DNA of 64,000 bases from Marinobacter lipolyticus (lineage in GTDB: Bacteria; Pseudomonadota; Gammaproteobacteria; Pseudomonadales; Oleiphilaceae), in assembly GCF_018424605.1 (NCBI RefSeq), contig NZ_QTKT01000005.1, positions 205,334-269,333 on the forward strand, in the 5' to 3' direction. Position numbers and translations under genes: made by a program. The notes under the pieces were generated by a model, which ran no database searches, was not told the origin of the DNA, and saw only the letters and a list, made by a program, of their open reading frames with translations. How positions within the stretch are numbered: the stretch's first letter is position 1; every line of letters begins with the position of its first letter. This document shows, piece by piece, positions 52,013 through 60,907 of the stretch.

Positions 52013-54170
52013 CCTGTTTCGACAGGTAGTCGCCCAGCGCCCCAACGCCGCGGCCCTGGCCTGTGGCTCCCGTCTTTATACTTACGCGTCGCTTTTCGGG
52101 GCGGTGGAGTCGATTGCCGCCCGGTTGCGCGCTCGCGGCATCACCCGCATCGGTTTATCTGGCGACAACACGCCCGGTTGGGTGATTGCAGATCTGGCCT
52201 GCCTGAGCGCCGGTCTCGTGTGCGTCCCGATACCCCCCTTTTTCTCACCGGGCCAGCGGGACCACCTGATACAGACTGCGGGCATACAGGCCATGCTCTG
52301 GTCCGATGACGCAACCGGCCGGGAGTCCCTGGGGCACGGGGTGTCGATGATCATGCTGTGTGGGTCGTCGATGGCCGTTGGGGTACCGGCACATACCGCC
52401 AGAATAACCTTTACCTCGGGCAGTACCGGTACACCCAAAGGTGTCTGTCTTTCTCAGGGGCATCTGGCTGCAACCGCACGTGCCCTGGAAGCGCGGCTGG
52501 AGGCGCACGCAGGGGCCTACCATCTTTGCCTCCTTCCCCTGGCCACGTTGCTGGAGAACGTGGCCGGGGTTTACCTGCCGTTGTTGGCAGGTTCCACGAT
52601 TCGGCTGGAACCCATGATGTCACTGGGTATGACGGGAAGCAGCGGCGTGGACTCAAGCCGTCTGATCGCATCCATCAACCACTGGCAACCCGAGTCGCTG
52701 ATCCTCGTGCCGGAGCTGGCCAGAATACTGGTCCAGGGGGCGGAGGAGGGGATTCTGAACACTGAATCCTTCCGTTACTTGGCCGTTGGTGGCGGCAAGG
52801 TGGCTCCCGAGCTTTTGCAGCGAGCACACGCACTCGGTTTGCCCCTGTTCGAAGGCTACGGTCTGTCCGAGTGTGGTTCGGTGGTGGCGTTGAATATACC
52901 CGGAGACAGCCGCCCGGGTTTCGCCGGACGGCCACTGGGCCATGTCGACGTTCGTGTCGACGGCCAGCGCCGGATTCTGGTGCGCGGCAATACGTTTCTG
53001 GGCTATCTGGGCGACGCGGCACCGAAAGCTCCGTGGCTGGACACCGGTGACCTGGGAAGCTTGTCGGATGAGGGCTTTCTGGCGGTGGATGGCCGCTCCA
53101 AGAACCTGCTGATTACCGGTTTTGGTCGCAACATCAGCCCGGAGTGGCTGGAAAGCGAACTGGTTGAACATCTCGGAGTGCGACAGGCGATGGTGTTCGG
53201 CGACGGTGAAAGCAGGCCGCGCGCATTGATTCACAGCCCTCACAGCGGTGCCCACCTCGGGCAGCAACTGATGGCTGCAGCTCGCAAACTGAATGACCAG
53301 CTACCGGATTACGCCCGGTTATCGAAGCTTTACCTGCTACGCGACCCATTGTCGGCTGAACGCGGCCATCTGACGGTCAATGGAAGGCTGATGCGGCATC
53401 GCGTCCAGGGCGATCTCTCCCACCTCATCACCAACAGTCATCTTATTGATCTCAGCCAGCCAGGAGGATTCACCATGGCATTTTTCGACCGACTTCAGAC
53501 CGAAACCGCGGCGGCACGCCGTCACGTTACACAGGCGCCCGTTATTCAGGCGGTTCGCGAGGGGCGAATGACCCTTGAAGGGTATCGGTGGTTCCTGACC
53601 CAGGCTTTCCACCACGTCAAACACACCGTCCCGTTGATGATGGCCTGTGGCGGCCGGCTGCCCGATAGGCTGGAAGCGGTCCGCAAGGCGCTGGTGGAGT
53701 ACATTGAAGAAGAGTATGGCCACCACGAGTGGATACTCAACGATCTGCAGGCCTGCGGTGCGGATCGGGAGGAGCGCCGGGCCAGTCAGCCGGACCTCTC
53801 GATCGAGCTGATGGTGGCTTACCTCTACCGTCAGATTGATCGTGGGAACCCGGCGGCTTTCTTCGGCATGGTCCAGGTGCTCGAAGGCACATCCATTGAA
53901 CTTGCCACACCTCTGGCGCAGCAGATCCAGCAGCAGCTCAATCTTCCGGACGAGGCTTTCAGTTACCTCTATTCCCACGGTGAACTGGACCAGGGGCATT
54001 TCGAGTTTTTCCGGGATCTGATGAACAGCATTGAAGACCCTGGTGACCAGCAGGCAATCATCGACGCAGCCCGGGTGGTTTACCGGCTGTACGGCGACAT
54101 GCTGCATCGTATTCCGTTGCCAGCCGCCGCAGTCGCAAAGCAGCAGGAGAGCGACCATGCAGCTGCGTGA
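51996..54170 (+). CDS. AMP-dependent acyl ligase fused to heme-oxygenase-like di-iron oxidase
   Basis: A 724-residue two-domain protein. Residues 1-~485 are an acyl-adenylate-forming ligase with P-loop TSGSTGTPKG (130-139), the motif GYGLSECGSV, and 'LDTGDLGSLSDEGFLAVDGR'. Residues 494-724 are a separate helical domain of the heme-oxygenase-like di-iron (UndA/PqqC-like) family. Its likely metal ligands are E573-x2-H576, E630, H661, D665 and H668. The second domain begins with its own ATG (53475) preceded by AGGAGG, in the same frame and with no stop between, so it seems to be a fusion of two former genes. It probably activates an acyl or amino acid and oxidises it. The start is ATG at 51996, with GGGAGG upstream. 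Confidence 0.87.
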   Translation: MATLPDLFRQVVAQRPNAAALACGSRLYTYASLFGAVESIAARLRARGITRIGLSGDNTPGWVIADLACLSAGLVCVPIPPFFSPGQRDHLIQTAGIQAMLWSDDATGRESLGHGVSMIMLCGSSMAVGVPAHTARITFTSGSTGTPKGVCLSQGHLAATARALEARLEAHAGAYHLCLLPLATLLENVAGVYLPLLAGSTIRLEPMMSLGMTGSSGVDSSRLIASINHWQPESLILVPELARILVQGAEEGILNTESFRYLAVGGGKVAPELLQRAHALGLPLFEGYGLSECGSVVALNIPGDSRPGFAGRPLGHVDVRVDGQRRILVRGNTFLGYLGDAAPKAPWLDTGDLGSLSDEGFLAVDGRSKNLLITGFGRNISPEWLESELVEHLGVRQAMVFGDGESRPRALIHSPHSGAHLGQQLMAAARKLNDQLPDYARLSKLYLLRDPLSAERGHLTVNGRLMRHRVQGDLSHLITNSHLIDLSQPGGFTMAFFDRLQTETAAARRHVTQAPVIQAVREGRMTLEGYRWFLTQAFHHVKHTVPLMMACGGRLPDRLEAVRKALVEYIEEEYGHHEWILNDLQACGADREERRASQPDLSIELMVAYLYRQIDRGNPAAFFGMVQVLEGTSIELATPLAQQIQQQLNLPDEAFSYLYSHGELDQGHFEFFRDLMNSIEDPGDQQAIIDAARVVYRLYGDMLHRIPLPAAAVAKQQESDHAAA
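53462..53477 (+). promoter_or_regulatory. Internal ribosome binding site and start inside the fusion gene
   Basis: AGGAGG at 53462-53467, seven bases, then ATG at 53475 in frame. Translation from here would give a free 231-residue di-iron oxidase domain (53475-54170). Confidence 0.7.
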
Positions 54171-54939
54171 TCGGCGTTTTCTGTTGCTGGGCGGAACCGG
54201 CGGCATTGGTCAGGCGTTGATGGTTGCGCTTTTGGAGGAAGGCGCGCGCGTGCTGGTGGCTTCGCGGCAGTCTGAAGGTTTGCAGTTGCCCGAGGGTGCT
54301 TCCGGGGTTCAGCTGGATCTGGCGGCAGCGGATCTGGAGCAGCAGCTTCAAGCCCTCACGGATGTCTGGCCCGATATCTATGGCGTTATCCACTGTGCCG
54401 GGCAGAACCGGTTTGCCGGACTGGCGCAGACGTCGGTTGCGGCCATCGACAGTCAGTTGGCGGTTAACCTGCGCAGCCCCATGGTGGTGGCTCGTCATTT
54501 TGCCTCGCGCTTCAGCGCGGCGGGCGAGGGGGCCCTGGTGTTTGTCGGCTCGACCTTTGGCAGCATCGGGTTCCCAGGCTACACCGCCTACTGTGCCACC
54601 AAATTCGGGCTGCGGGGATTCACTGAAGCCCTGCGCCGGGAGCTGGCTGACACCCCGATCAAGGTGCTGTATGCAGCGCCCCGTGCGACCGCCACGTCTA
54701 TGAACACCGATGTGGTCAACCGCCTCAATCAGGCACTGGGCAATGCGGTGGACTCACCGGAGCGGGTCGCCCGCACCATTGTCCATGCCATGGCCCACGA
54801 TCAGCGCCGTTGCTTCATGGGCTGGCCGGAGCGGCTGTTTGTGATACTCAACAGCGTGCTGCCACGGTTGGTCGACAGGGCTATGTTCAAACAACTGCCG
54901 GTCATCCGGCGCTTTCTGGAATCCGGAGCCTCCTCATGA
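54157..54939 (+). CDS. SDR family oxidoreductase
   Basis: A 260-residue short-chain dehydrogenase with nucleotide motif GGTGGIGQ (12-19). The catalytic Ser/Tyr/Lys are in 'FVGSTFGSIGFPGYTAYCATKFG', and 'PRATATSMNT' follows. The C-terminal ~40 residues are hydrophobic and helical, suggesting membrane association ('LFVILNSVLPRLVDRAMF'). It overlaps the stop of the fusion gene by 14 bases and its own stop overlaps the next gene, so it is tightly coupled. It would reduce or oxidise the product of the ligase/oxidase protein. The ATG at 54157 is preceded by CAGGAGAG. Confidence 0.88.
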   Translation: MQLRDRRFLLLGGTGGIGQALMVALLEEGARVLVASRQSEGLQLPEGASGVQLDLAAADLEQQLQALTDVWPDIYGVIHCAGQNRFAGLAQTSVAAIDSQLAVNLRSPMVVARHFASRFSAAGEGALVFVGSTFGSIGFPGYTAYCATKFGLRGFTEALRRELADTPIKVLYAAPRATATSMNTDVVNRLNQALGNAVDSPERVARTIVHAMAHDQRRCFMGWPERLFVILNSVLPRLVDRAMFKQLPVIRRFLESGASS

Positions 54940-55577
54940 AAAGTCCTCGATTGATGATTGCGTTGTTATTGCTACTGCCGTTGGCCATGCCTTGCTGGGC
55001 CGATAGCATGGAGGCAGACCTTGCTGGCATCCAGCAACGCTGGGCCGAAATCCAGTATCAACTGCCCCGGGACCAGAAAATCAAGGCCTTCGAGGCACTG
55101 GTGCAGGATGCCGAGAAGCTGGTAGCTGCCAACCCTGATCGTGCCGAGCCGCGCATCTGGCAGGCCATCGTGCTCAGCACCTGGGCGGGTGCGAAGGGCG
55201 GGCTGGGCGCACTGGGCATGGTGAAAGACGCTCGCCGCCAGCTGGAAAAGGCGCTGGACATTGACGCCACGGCGCTGGAAGGCTCGGCCTATACCTCACT
55301 GGGCTCGCTGTATTATCAGGTGCCCGGCTGGCCCCTGGGGTTCGGGGACGATGACAAGGCGCGCCGATATCTGCAGAAGGCGCTGGCCATCAACCCCGAC
55401 GGGATTGATCCGAACTTTTTCTTCGGGGACTACCTGCTGGAGCAGGGTGAGGAGGCCCGCGCCAGAGAGTATCTGGAGCGGGCTCTTGCTGCGCCGGATC
55501 GCAACGGGCGTGAGATTGCAGATCAGGGCCGCCGACAGGAAATTCGCGAGCGGTTGGCACGTCTGGCGAATTCCTGA
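54936..55577 (+). CDS. Periplasmic TPR repeat protein
   Basis: This 213-residue protein has a signal peptide (MKSPRLMIALLLLLPLAMPC, cleavage after CWA near residue 22) and TPR-like helical pairs ('LEKALDIDATALEGSAYTSLG', 'YLQKALAINPDGIDPNFFFGDYLLEQGEEARAREYLERAL'). The repeats resemble those in TRAP-associated or secretion chaperones. ATGA overlap couples it to the SDR gene. It is the last gene of the PmrA-like regulated train. It could hold or transport a product in the periplasm (inference). Confidence 0.8.
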   Translation: MKSPRLMIALLLLLPLAMPCWADSMEADLAGIQQRWAEIQYQLPRDQKIKAFEALVQDAEKLVAANPDRAEPRIWQAIVLSTWAGAKGGLGALGMVKDARRQLEKALDIDATALEGSAYTSLGSLYYQVPGWPLGFGDDDKARRYLQKALAINPDGIDPNFFFGDYLLEQGEEARAREYLERALAAPDRNGREIADQGRRQEIRERLARLANS

Positions 55578-55602
55578 CGTCGGAACCAGTTTACCCCCAT
55601 GG

Positions 55603-57090
55603 TTAGAATCCGTCAGGCGGAGTAAACCCGGCGAGACCTTCCTGCTCAAGCAGTTCCGCGAACCGCAGGGTGGTCAGGTCTCGACCCGGGGCGCCAATCA
55701 CCTGCACGTTGTAAGGCAGTCCCTGCTTGCTGCGCCCAATAGGCACCGAGGTGGCCGGCAGCCCCAGTAGCGTGGCAAAGGCAATCCAGCAGAACTGGTC
55801 CATATAAGCCCTGGGCTTGCCCGCCACGGCGATGCGGCGCTTGAACACCGGATGGCTGTGATCATGGCGTATCGCCGTGGTCGGTGTGACCGGCGTCAGC
55901 AACACATCGAACTCGTCGAACAGGCTGCCGATTTCCGCGCGCATCTTTTCCCGTGTTTCACTGACCGCGACCCACTGATGCACCGGCTGGTTTACACCGC
56001 GGCCGTATTCGCCGACAAAGGCGGTCAGCGGGCCCAGTAATTTCAGCCACTTCTCAAGCCGCGCGACCCAGAGCATCTGACGACGTTGGGCGGGTTTGAG
56101 GGACGTACTGAGCAGGCTGCCCAGCAGATTGAAGTAGGGCGGCAGGATGTGTTCCAGATCCAGCAGCGGGTGCCGGGCCTGGGCCACCAAAGCGCCCCGC
56201 TGTTCCAGTTCCCGCCCCAGAGCGCGGTAGCCGTCTGTCAGTTCCTGTTCGACCGGACACAGCGGATCTTCCAGCCAAAGGCCGACGCGGGCCTGGTCCA
56301 GCGAGGAGAGGGCAGCAGGCTCCATGTTGATAGTCCAGCTGCGGCTATCCAGAGGCGTGGGGCCGGCAATCACCTCCAGGAGCAGCTGCAGATCCTTGGC
56401 GCCGCGTGCCAACGGCCCGCCCTCGGCGAGATCCGGGCGTGACTGGGTGCCGGGCGGTCCGGGAATGTGGCCGCGGAACGACACCAGCGCCCGCGACGGT
56501 TTATGACCGAAAACACCGCAGAAATGGGCGGGCGTGCGGATCGAACCCGCCAGGTCACTGCCCACCTCCAGCGGGGTCATGCCTGCGGCCAGCGCGGCGG
56601 CGGCCCCACCGGAGGAGCCTCCGGGGGTGTGACCGGTGTGGTAGGGGTTATTGGTTACGCCGAACAGCTTGTTGTAGCTCTGCAGGTCGTTGGCGTAAAT
56701 CGGTACATTGGTCTTGCCGATGATGATTGCACCGGCATCCTCCAGGCGCTGAACCACATCGGCATGATGTTGTGGCTGGTGATTTCGCAGCGCGGGTGCG
56801 CCGGCCGTACAGGTCATGCCGGCGACTTCCCAGGTATCTTTCAGGGTAAGCGGCAAGCCGTGCAGGGGGCCCAGAGTGGCACCGGCAGAGCGCTTTTCGT
56901 CCGCGGCCCGTGCCTGTTTCAGCGCCTGCTGTTCGTCCAGGGTGACAACCGCATTGATGCGGCTGTTGTGGCGCCGTATCTGGTCGAGAAAGTGCTGGGT
57001 CACGGCTTCACTGGTCAGGGCGCCGTTACGGAGCTCCGCGACCAGTTCGTGAGCGGGCCGGTAATGCAGGGCCGGGGGAGATGAGGGCAT
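55603..57090 (-). CDS. Amidase signature-family enzyme
   Basis: A 495-residue amidase. The Ser-cisSer-Lys triad is K84 (in LPLTLKDTWEVAGM), S159 (TPGGSSGGAAAALAAG) and S183 (GSDLAGSIRTPAHFCG). The domain covers most of the length and no signal peptide is visible, so it is cytoplasmic. Family members hydrolyse amides, nitrile-derived amides or N-acyl compounds; the substrate is unknown. AGGAG is upstream of the ATG. It lies 21 bases downstream of the voltage-sensor-like gene on the same strand, so the two may be co-transcribed. Confidence 0.92.
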   Translation of the reverse strand: MPSSPPALHYRPAHELVAELRNGALTSEAVTQHFLDQIRRHNSRINAVVTLDEQQALKQARAADEKRSAGATLGPLHGLPLTLKDTWEVAGMTCTAGAPALRNHQPQHHADVVQRLEDAGAIIIGKTNVPIYANDLQSYNKLFGVTNNPYHTGHTPGGSSGGAAAALAAGMTPLEVGSDLAGSIRTPAHFCGVFGHKPSRALVSFRGHIPGPPGTQSRPDLAEGGPLARGAKDLQLLLEVIAGPTPLDSRSWTINMEPAALSSLDQARVGLWLEDPLCPVEQELTDGYRALGRELEQRGALVAQARHPLLDLEHILPPYFNLLGSLLSTSLKPAQRRQMLWVARLEKWLKLLGPLTAFVGEYGRGVNQPVHQWVAVSETREKMRAEIGSLFDEFDVLLTPVTPTTAIRHDHSHPVFKRRIAVAGKPRAYMDQFCWIAFATLLGLPATSVPIGRSKQGLPYNVQVIGAPGRDLTTLRFAELLEQEGLAGFTPPDGF

Positions 57091-57111
57091 GGCTGTCGAC
57101 TCCTGACGTCG

Positions 57112-58119
57112 TTAGGGTAATTCTTCCCGCCAGTGTTTGACCCTTACCTGAGCCTTCACCGCGTCCAGAATTTCGAGGATAAGGTTGATCAGGGCTTCGT
57201 TTTCCGGCGAGCGTCCGTGGCTCTGCTCCGGGTCGGGCATCATCACGTTCACGATGTCCTCGATGAAGGCATGATTGGAGGCCGATGCCAGATCCTCCAG
57301 AATCTGGTGAATGACATTGGCGACGATATCGCCGACGGCTTCTTCCAGAGTCTCCTGAATGGTGGGGCCCACCACCGGCAGGAATCTCAGCCGGGAAAGC
57401 TCCAGATTTTCTTTCAGCGCGGTGTCCACGCGGTCCTCAAGGTAACTGCGCAGCGCCCCGCGATTCGGTACATATCCTTCCTGGGCCGCCTGGGCTACGC
57501 GATCCGATATCCAGTTCGTCAGCATGTCGCGGCGCGGGAAAATAATGTCGTGCTGAATGCGCTCGAACAGGGGGGAGCCGCGGCGAACTTCCATCTGAAC
57601 GCCGGACAGCACCTTGATCACGATCCGGTCGGACAGCTCTTCCATGAAGGCTTCGTAGTAAAAATTGAAGAACCGGTAAAGCTTGGTGCTGGTGACGTCG
57701 ATGATGTTGTACTGGTGCAGGCGGTAAATGATCGAAATAACCCGCAGAATCCGCAGGAAGCGGAAGCTGCCCACGGGAATACAGCCCACCAGATCGTACC
57801 AGTGGATGAACGGGTAGAAGTACCAGCGGTCGTAAATGCTGGCTTTCACCGCGTAGCCCCAGCGCACGAAGAATTCGGTGAGAAAAATGCCAACGAAGAT
57901 CAGGTCGTAGAAGAGAAAGTTTTCGTGGATTGGTTCGTAAAGGCTGTGGAAGCCCGGTGTGCGCGCTTCGAAAAAGCCTTCAATGGCACTGAAGGCGTAG
58001 ATGGAATCAAAAATAATGAGTGCCAGATTCAGGATAAGCAGGCCCAGCATCGCAAAGTCGATGATGAGCCAGATCGTCTGGTGGCTTTTCTTGAGGTTGT
58101 CGCGGTTGATCTTCAGCAT
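57112..58119 (-). CDS. Voltage-sensor-like membrane protein without pore domain
   Basis: This 335-residue protein has four helices at the N-terminus: S1 ~14-36, S2 ~67-88, S3 ~100-115, S4 ~117-135. S4 carries spaced arginines (R120, R123, R126, R133 in SFRFLRILRVISIIYRLHQ). After S4 there is no second pair of helices or pore loop. Instead a soluble helical region (140-335) follows, with 'VNVMMPDPEQSHGRSPENE'. Thus it resembles the sensor of ion channels such as Hv1 or voltage-sensitive phosphatases but has no recognised effector. It could be a proton channel or signalling protein. The start ATG at 58119 gives a normal N-terminus. Confidence 0.75.
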   Translation of the reverse strand: MLKINRDNLKKSHQTIWLIIDFAMLGLLILNLALIIFDSIYAFSAIEGFFEARTPGFHSLYEPIHENFLFYDLIFVGIFLTEFFVRWGYAVKASIYDRWYFYPFIHWYDLVGCIPVGSFRFLRILRVISIIYRLHQYNIIDVTSTKLYRFFNFYYEAFMEELSDRIVIKVLSGVQMEVRRGSPLFERIQHDIIFPRRDMLTNWISDRVAQAAQEGYVPNRGALRSYLEDRVDTALKENLELSRLRFLPVVGPTIQETLEEAVGDIVANVIHQILEDLASASNHAFIEDIVNVMMPDPEQSHGRSPENEALINLILEILDAVKAQVRVKHWREELP

Positions 58120-58159
58120 TCAGGTGCCTGAATTCCTGTGAATTTTCTCACAGGTTAGC

Positions 58160-59368
58160 TTATTTCAGCTCAGCCGACGACTTCCCGAGCAAGCGGCGCG
58201 CGATGATCAGCAGCTGGATCTGTTGGGTGCCCTCGAAAATATCCAGAATTTTCGAGTCCCGCGCCCACTTCTCCAGCAGCTCGGTCTCGCCGTATCCCAG
58301 GCTGGCGCACAGCTCGACGCAGCGCAGGGTAATGGCGTTGCCCACCCGGCCCGCCTTGGCTTTGGCCATGGAGGCTTCCTTCGAGTTGGGCTGACCGTTG
58401 TCCGCCATCCAGGCGGCCCGCAGGGTAAGCAGCCTGGCGGCTTCCAGCTCGGCTTCCAGCAGCTGCAGCTCGCGACACACCGCCGGCTGTGTCCAGGTCT
58501 GGAGGCGATACTCGAGATCAATGCCGGAGCCGGCGACGATCTGACGGGTACGCTCCAGCGCCGCGCGGGCCAGCCCGATGGCCATGCCAGCCACCACCGG
58601 ACGGGTGTTGTCGAAGGTCTGCATGGCCCCGGCGAACCCCTTGTCGACGCTGATTTCAGGGTCGCCCAGCAGGTTGGCTTTTGGCACGCGGCAGTTTTCG
58701 AAGCGGATGGCGGCGGTGTCGGAGGCACGGATGCCGAGCTTTTTTTCAAGCCGCTCCAGGGTCATGCCGGGCGTGCCTTTCTCCACCACGAACGATTTGA
58801 TGGCGGCCCGCCCTTTGCTGCGGTCGAGGCTGGCCCACACCACCACCGCATCGGCGCGCTCACCTGCGGTCACGTAGATTTTCTCTCCGTTGATGACGTA
58901 ATGATCGCCGTCTTCCGTGGCGGTGGTTCGAATGGCGGCAGAATCCGAACCGGCGCCGGGTTCGGTGATGGCCATGGCCGCCCAGGTGTTGCCCAGCCGT
59001 GCCAGTTGTTCCTCATTGGCAACCGCAGCAATCGCCGAATTACCGAGGCCCTGGCGGGGAATGGACAGCGCCAGCCCGACATCGCCCCAGCACAGTTCGG
59101 TCAGCCCCAGTACGGTTTTCATGTTGGTGCCGTTTTTGTTTCCCGGAGGGCCGTTGGCGCCGGAGCGGGCCAGTTTGCCGGCGCCGGCACCGCTGTGGGG
59201 GGCGCCGTCGTTCATGCCATCCATGATGGAGGCAAACATGTCCAGTTCTTTCGGGTAGGCGTGCTCCGCGCGATCGTATTTGCGGGATATCGGGCGGAAA
59301 ACCTGCTGCGCCACCTGCTGCGCCTGATTCACGATGGGCGCAAACTTCTTGGGAATCTCCAGATACAT
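58160..59368 (-). CDS. Acyl-CoA dehydrogenase
   Basis: A 402-residue FAD-dependent acyl-CoA dehydrogenase. It has 'AMAITEPGAGSDSAAIRTTA' for FAD/substrate binding, 'VITGERADAVVVWASL', and the C-terminal 'KWARDSKILDIFEGTQQIQLLIIARRLLG', whose EGT motif is near the FAD. The catalytic Glu cannot be fixed by eye; it would be in the third, helical domain. The enzyme introduces the alpha-beta double bond of beta-oxidation. It is 26 bases downstream of a second acyl-CoA dehydrogenase gene, and the two probably form a heterodimeric or functionally paired unit. Confidence 0.93.
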   Translation of the reverse strand: MYLEIPKKFAPIVNQAQQVAQQVFRPISRKYDRAEHAYPKELDMFASIMDGMNDGAPHSGAGAGKLARSGANGPPGNKNGTNMKTVLGLTELCWGDVGLALSIPRQGLGNSAIAAVANEEQLARLGNTWAAMAITEPGAGSDSAAIRTTATEDGDHYVINGEKIYVTAGERADAVVVWASLDRSKGRAAIKSFVVEKGTPGMTLERLEKKLGIRASDTAAIRFENCRVPKANLLGDPEISVDKGFAGAMQTFDNTRPVVAGMAIGLARAALERTRQIVAGSGIDLEYRLQTWTQPAVCRELQLLEAELEAARLLTLRAAWMADNGQPNSKEASMAKAKAGRVGNAITLRCVELCASLGYGETELLEKWARDSKILDIFEGTQQIQLLIIARRLLGKSSAELK

Positions 59369-59394
59369 GAGAGGGTGCTCCTGTCGAGTCAGGT

Positions 59395-60699
59395 TCAGGC
59401 GTGGACGCCGCCGTTGTGAGTGGCTACCGATCGCAGATCCCGGTACCAGCGTTCGACCGGGTGCTCTTTCACAAAGCCATGGCCACCGAGCAGCTGGACA
59501 CCGTTGGTGCCGATTTCCATCGCCTTTTCATTGCACAGCAGCTTGGCCAGGCAGGCTTCCCGATGGAACCCCTGGCCGGTTTCCGCGCGGCTGGCGGCTC
59601 GCCAGGTCAGCATGCGCATGCTGTCCGTTTCAATGGCGAGGTTGCTGATCATGAAGGCCACGGATTGCCGGTGGCTGATGGGTTCGCCAAATGCCTGCCG
59701 GTCGTTGCAATAGGGGATGACGTAGTCCAGCACTGCCTGCGCGGTGCCAATGGCGAGCCCGCACCGCAGCATGGCGCCCATATCCAGAAAGGCCTCGTAG
59801 TCAAAGTCGTCATCGCCGAGCAACGCATCCGCCGGCACTTCGACATCCTTCAGGGAAACCGCCGCCAGCTGGGCGGCCCGCAGCCCCATGGCCGGGTCCG
59901 TCTGGCAACGGAGGCCGGCGGTGCGGGTTTCGACGATAAACAGGCGAGGGCGGCCGTTCAGCGTGGCGGCCACCAGCATCAGGTCGCTTTCCGCGGCCAG
60001 TACCACCCCATGCTTGCGACCGTTCAGTCGATAGCCCTGTGGTGTGGCGTCGGCGCGGGTGGTCAGGTTCAGCGGGTCGAACAGCGCCTGTGGCTCATCG
60101 ATCGCGATGGTGGCGACCGGAGGTTCCGGCTCGCAAAAGGCCGGCAGATACCGCGACTGTTGTTCCCCGGTGCCCCAGCGGGTAATGGCCTGGGCCGTGC
60201 TGAAAGGTGCCAGCAGAGCCATCGCCAACCCCATGTCGCCCCACGCCAGCTGTTCGGCAATCAACACACTGGTCACCGGTGAGAGGGTTTCCGCGACGCC
60301 GCCAAACTCAACCGGCACCGCATACAGGGCCAGCCCCAGGCTGGAGGCGGTTTCGAACACCTCTGCGGGCATGGCAGCGGCTTCGTCTGCGCTGTCTGCC
60401 GCCGGCCGCAGGGTGTCCCGGGCAAGCCGTTGCAGGCTGTCGACGATCATCTGCTGGTCTTCATCCAGCGTAAGGTCAAACAGCTCCGGCGCCGGCTTCC
60501 CGGGAAGTCTTTTTCTTGGCAGCCAGTTGGACACGCGCTTGAATTCCCGGCCGGCCAGGGTCAGAGTGCGAAAACCAATGCGCGTGCCATGGTAGGCGGC
60601 CGTTTCCGTGGACCTTCGCAATCCGAAGCGGTCCAGCAGGGGATTGGCCGCAAGCCGGTTCATCATGGACAGGGCTATGCCAATGGGATCCCTGGTCAT
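59395..60699 (-). CDS. Acyl-CoA dehydrogenase, second
   Basis: A 434-residue member of the acyl-CoA dehydrogenase family with a longer N-terminus (1-70, 'HGTRIGFRTLTLAGREFKRVSNW'). It has 'WGDMGLAMALLAPFSTAQA', 'RYLPAFCEPEPPVATIAIDE', and a C-terminal 'IGTNGVQLLGGHGFVKEHPVERWYRDLRS' typical of the family. Several usual FAD-domain residues (SG-S/T-D) are weakly conserved ('DPLNLTTRADATPQG'), so it may be the less active partner. It lies upstream of and co-transcribed with the other dehydrogenase. It is divergent from tamA. The start is ATG at 60699 with a GGAGA upstream. Confidence 0.88.
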   Translation of the reverse strand: MTRDPIGIALSMMNRLAANPLLDRFGLRRSTETAAYHGTRIGFRTLTLAGREFKRVSNWLPRKRLPGKPAPELFDLTLDEDQQMIVDSLQRLARDTLRPAADSADEAAAMPAEVFETASSLGLALYAVPVEFGGVAETLSPVTSVLIAEQLAWGDMGLAMALLAPFSTAQAITRWGTGEQQSRYLPAFCEPEPPVATIAIDEPQALFDPLNLTTRADATPQGYRLNGRKHGVVLAAESDLMLVAATLNGRPRLFIVETRTAGLRCQTDPAMGLRAAQLAAVSLKDVEVPADALLGDDDFDYEAFLDMGAMLRCGLAIGTAQAVLDYVIPYCNDRQAFGEPISHRQSVAFMISNLAIETDSMRMLTWRAASRAETGQGFHREACLAKLLCNEKAMEIGTNGVQLLGGHGFVKEHPVERWYRDLRSVATHNGGVHA

Positions 60700-60907
60700 T
60701 GTCGATCTCCTTTGGGGGCGGGCGGGAACCCGTCGCGCCTGTTACTATCGAAGAAGTTATTGTTGAATTGGATCTCCGTTGATCTTGGGCGCGTTGCCGG
60801 TATCAGCCATTGGCATAAAGAGCGTGGCTAGTGGTCGGCCAGGTCAATCCGTTAGACTTGCGGACACGCAGGTTATTACCCCCATAACAAAGACGACTTA
60901 TAAACGG

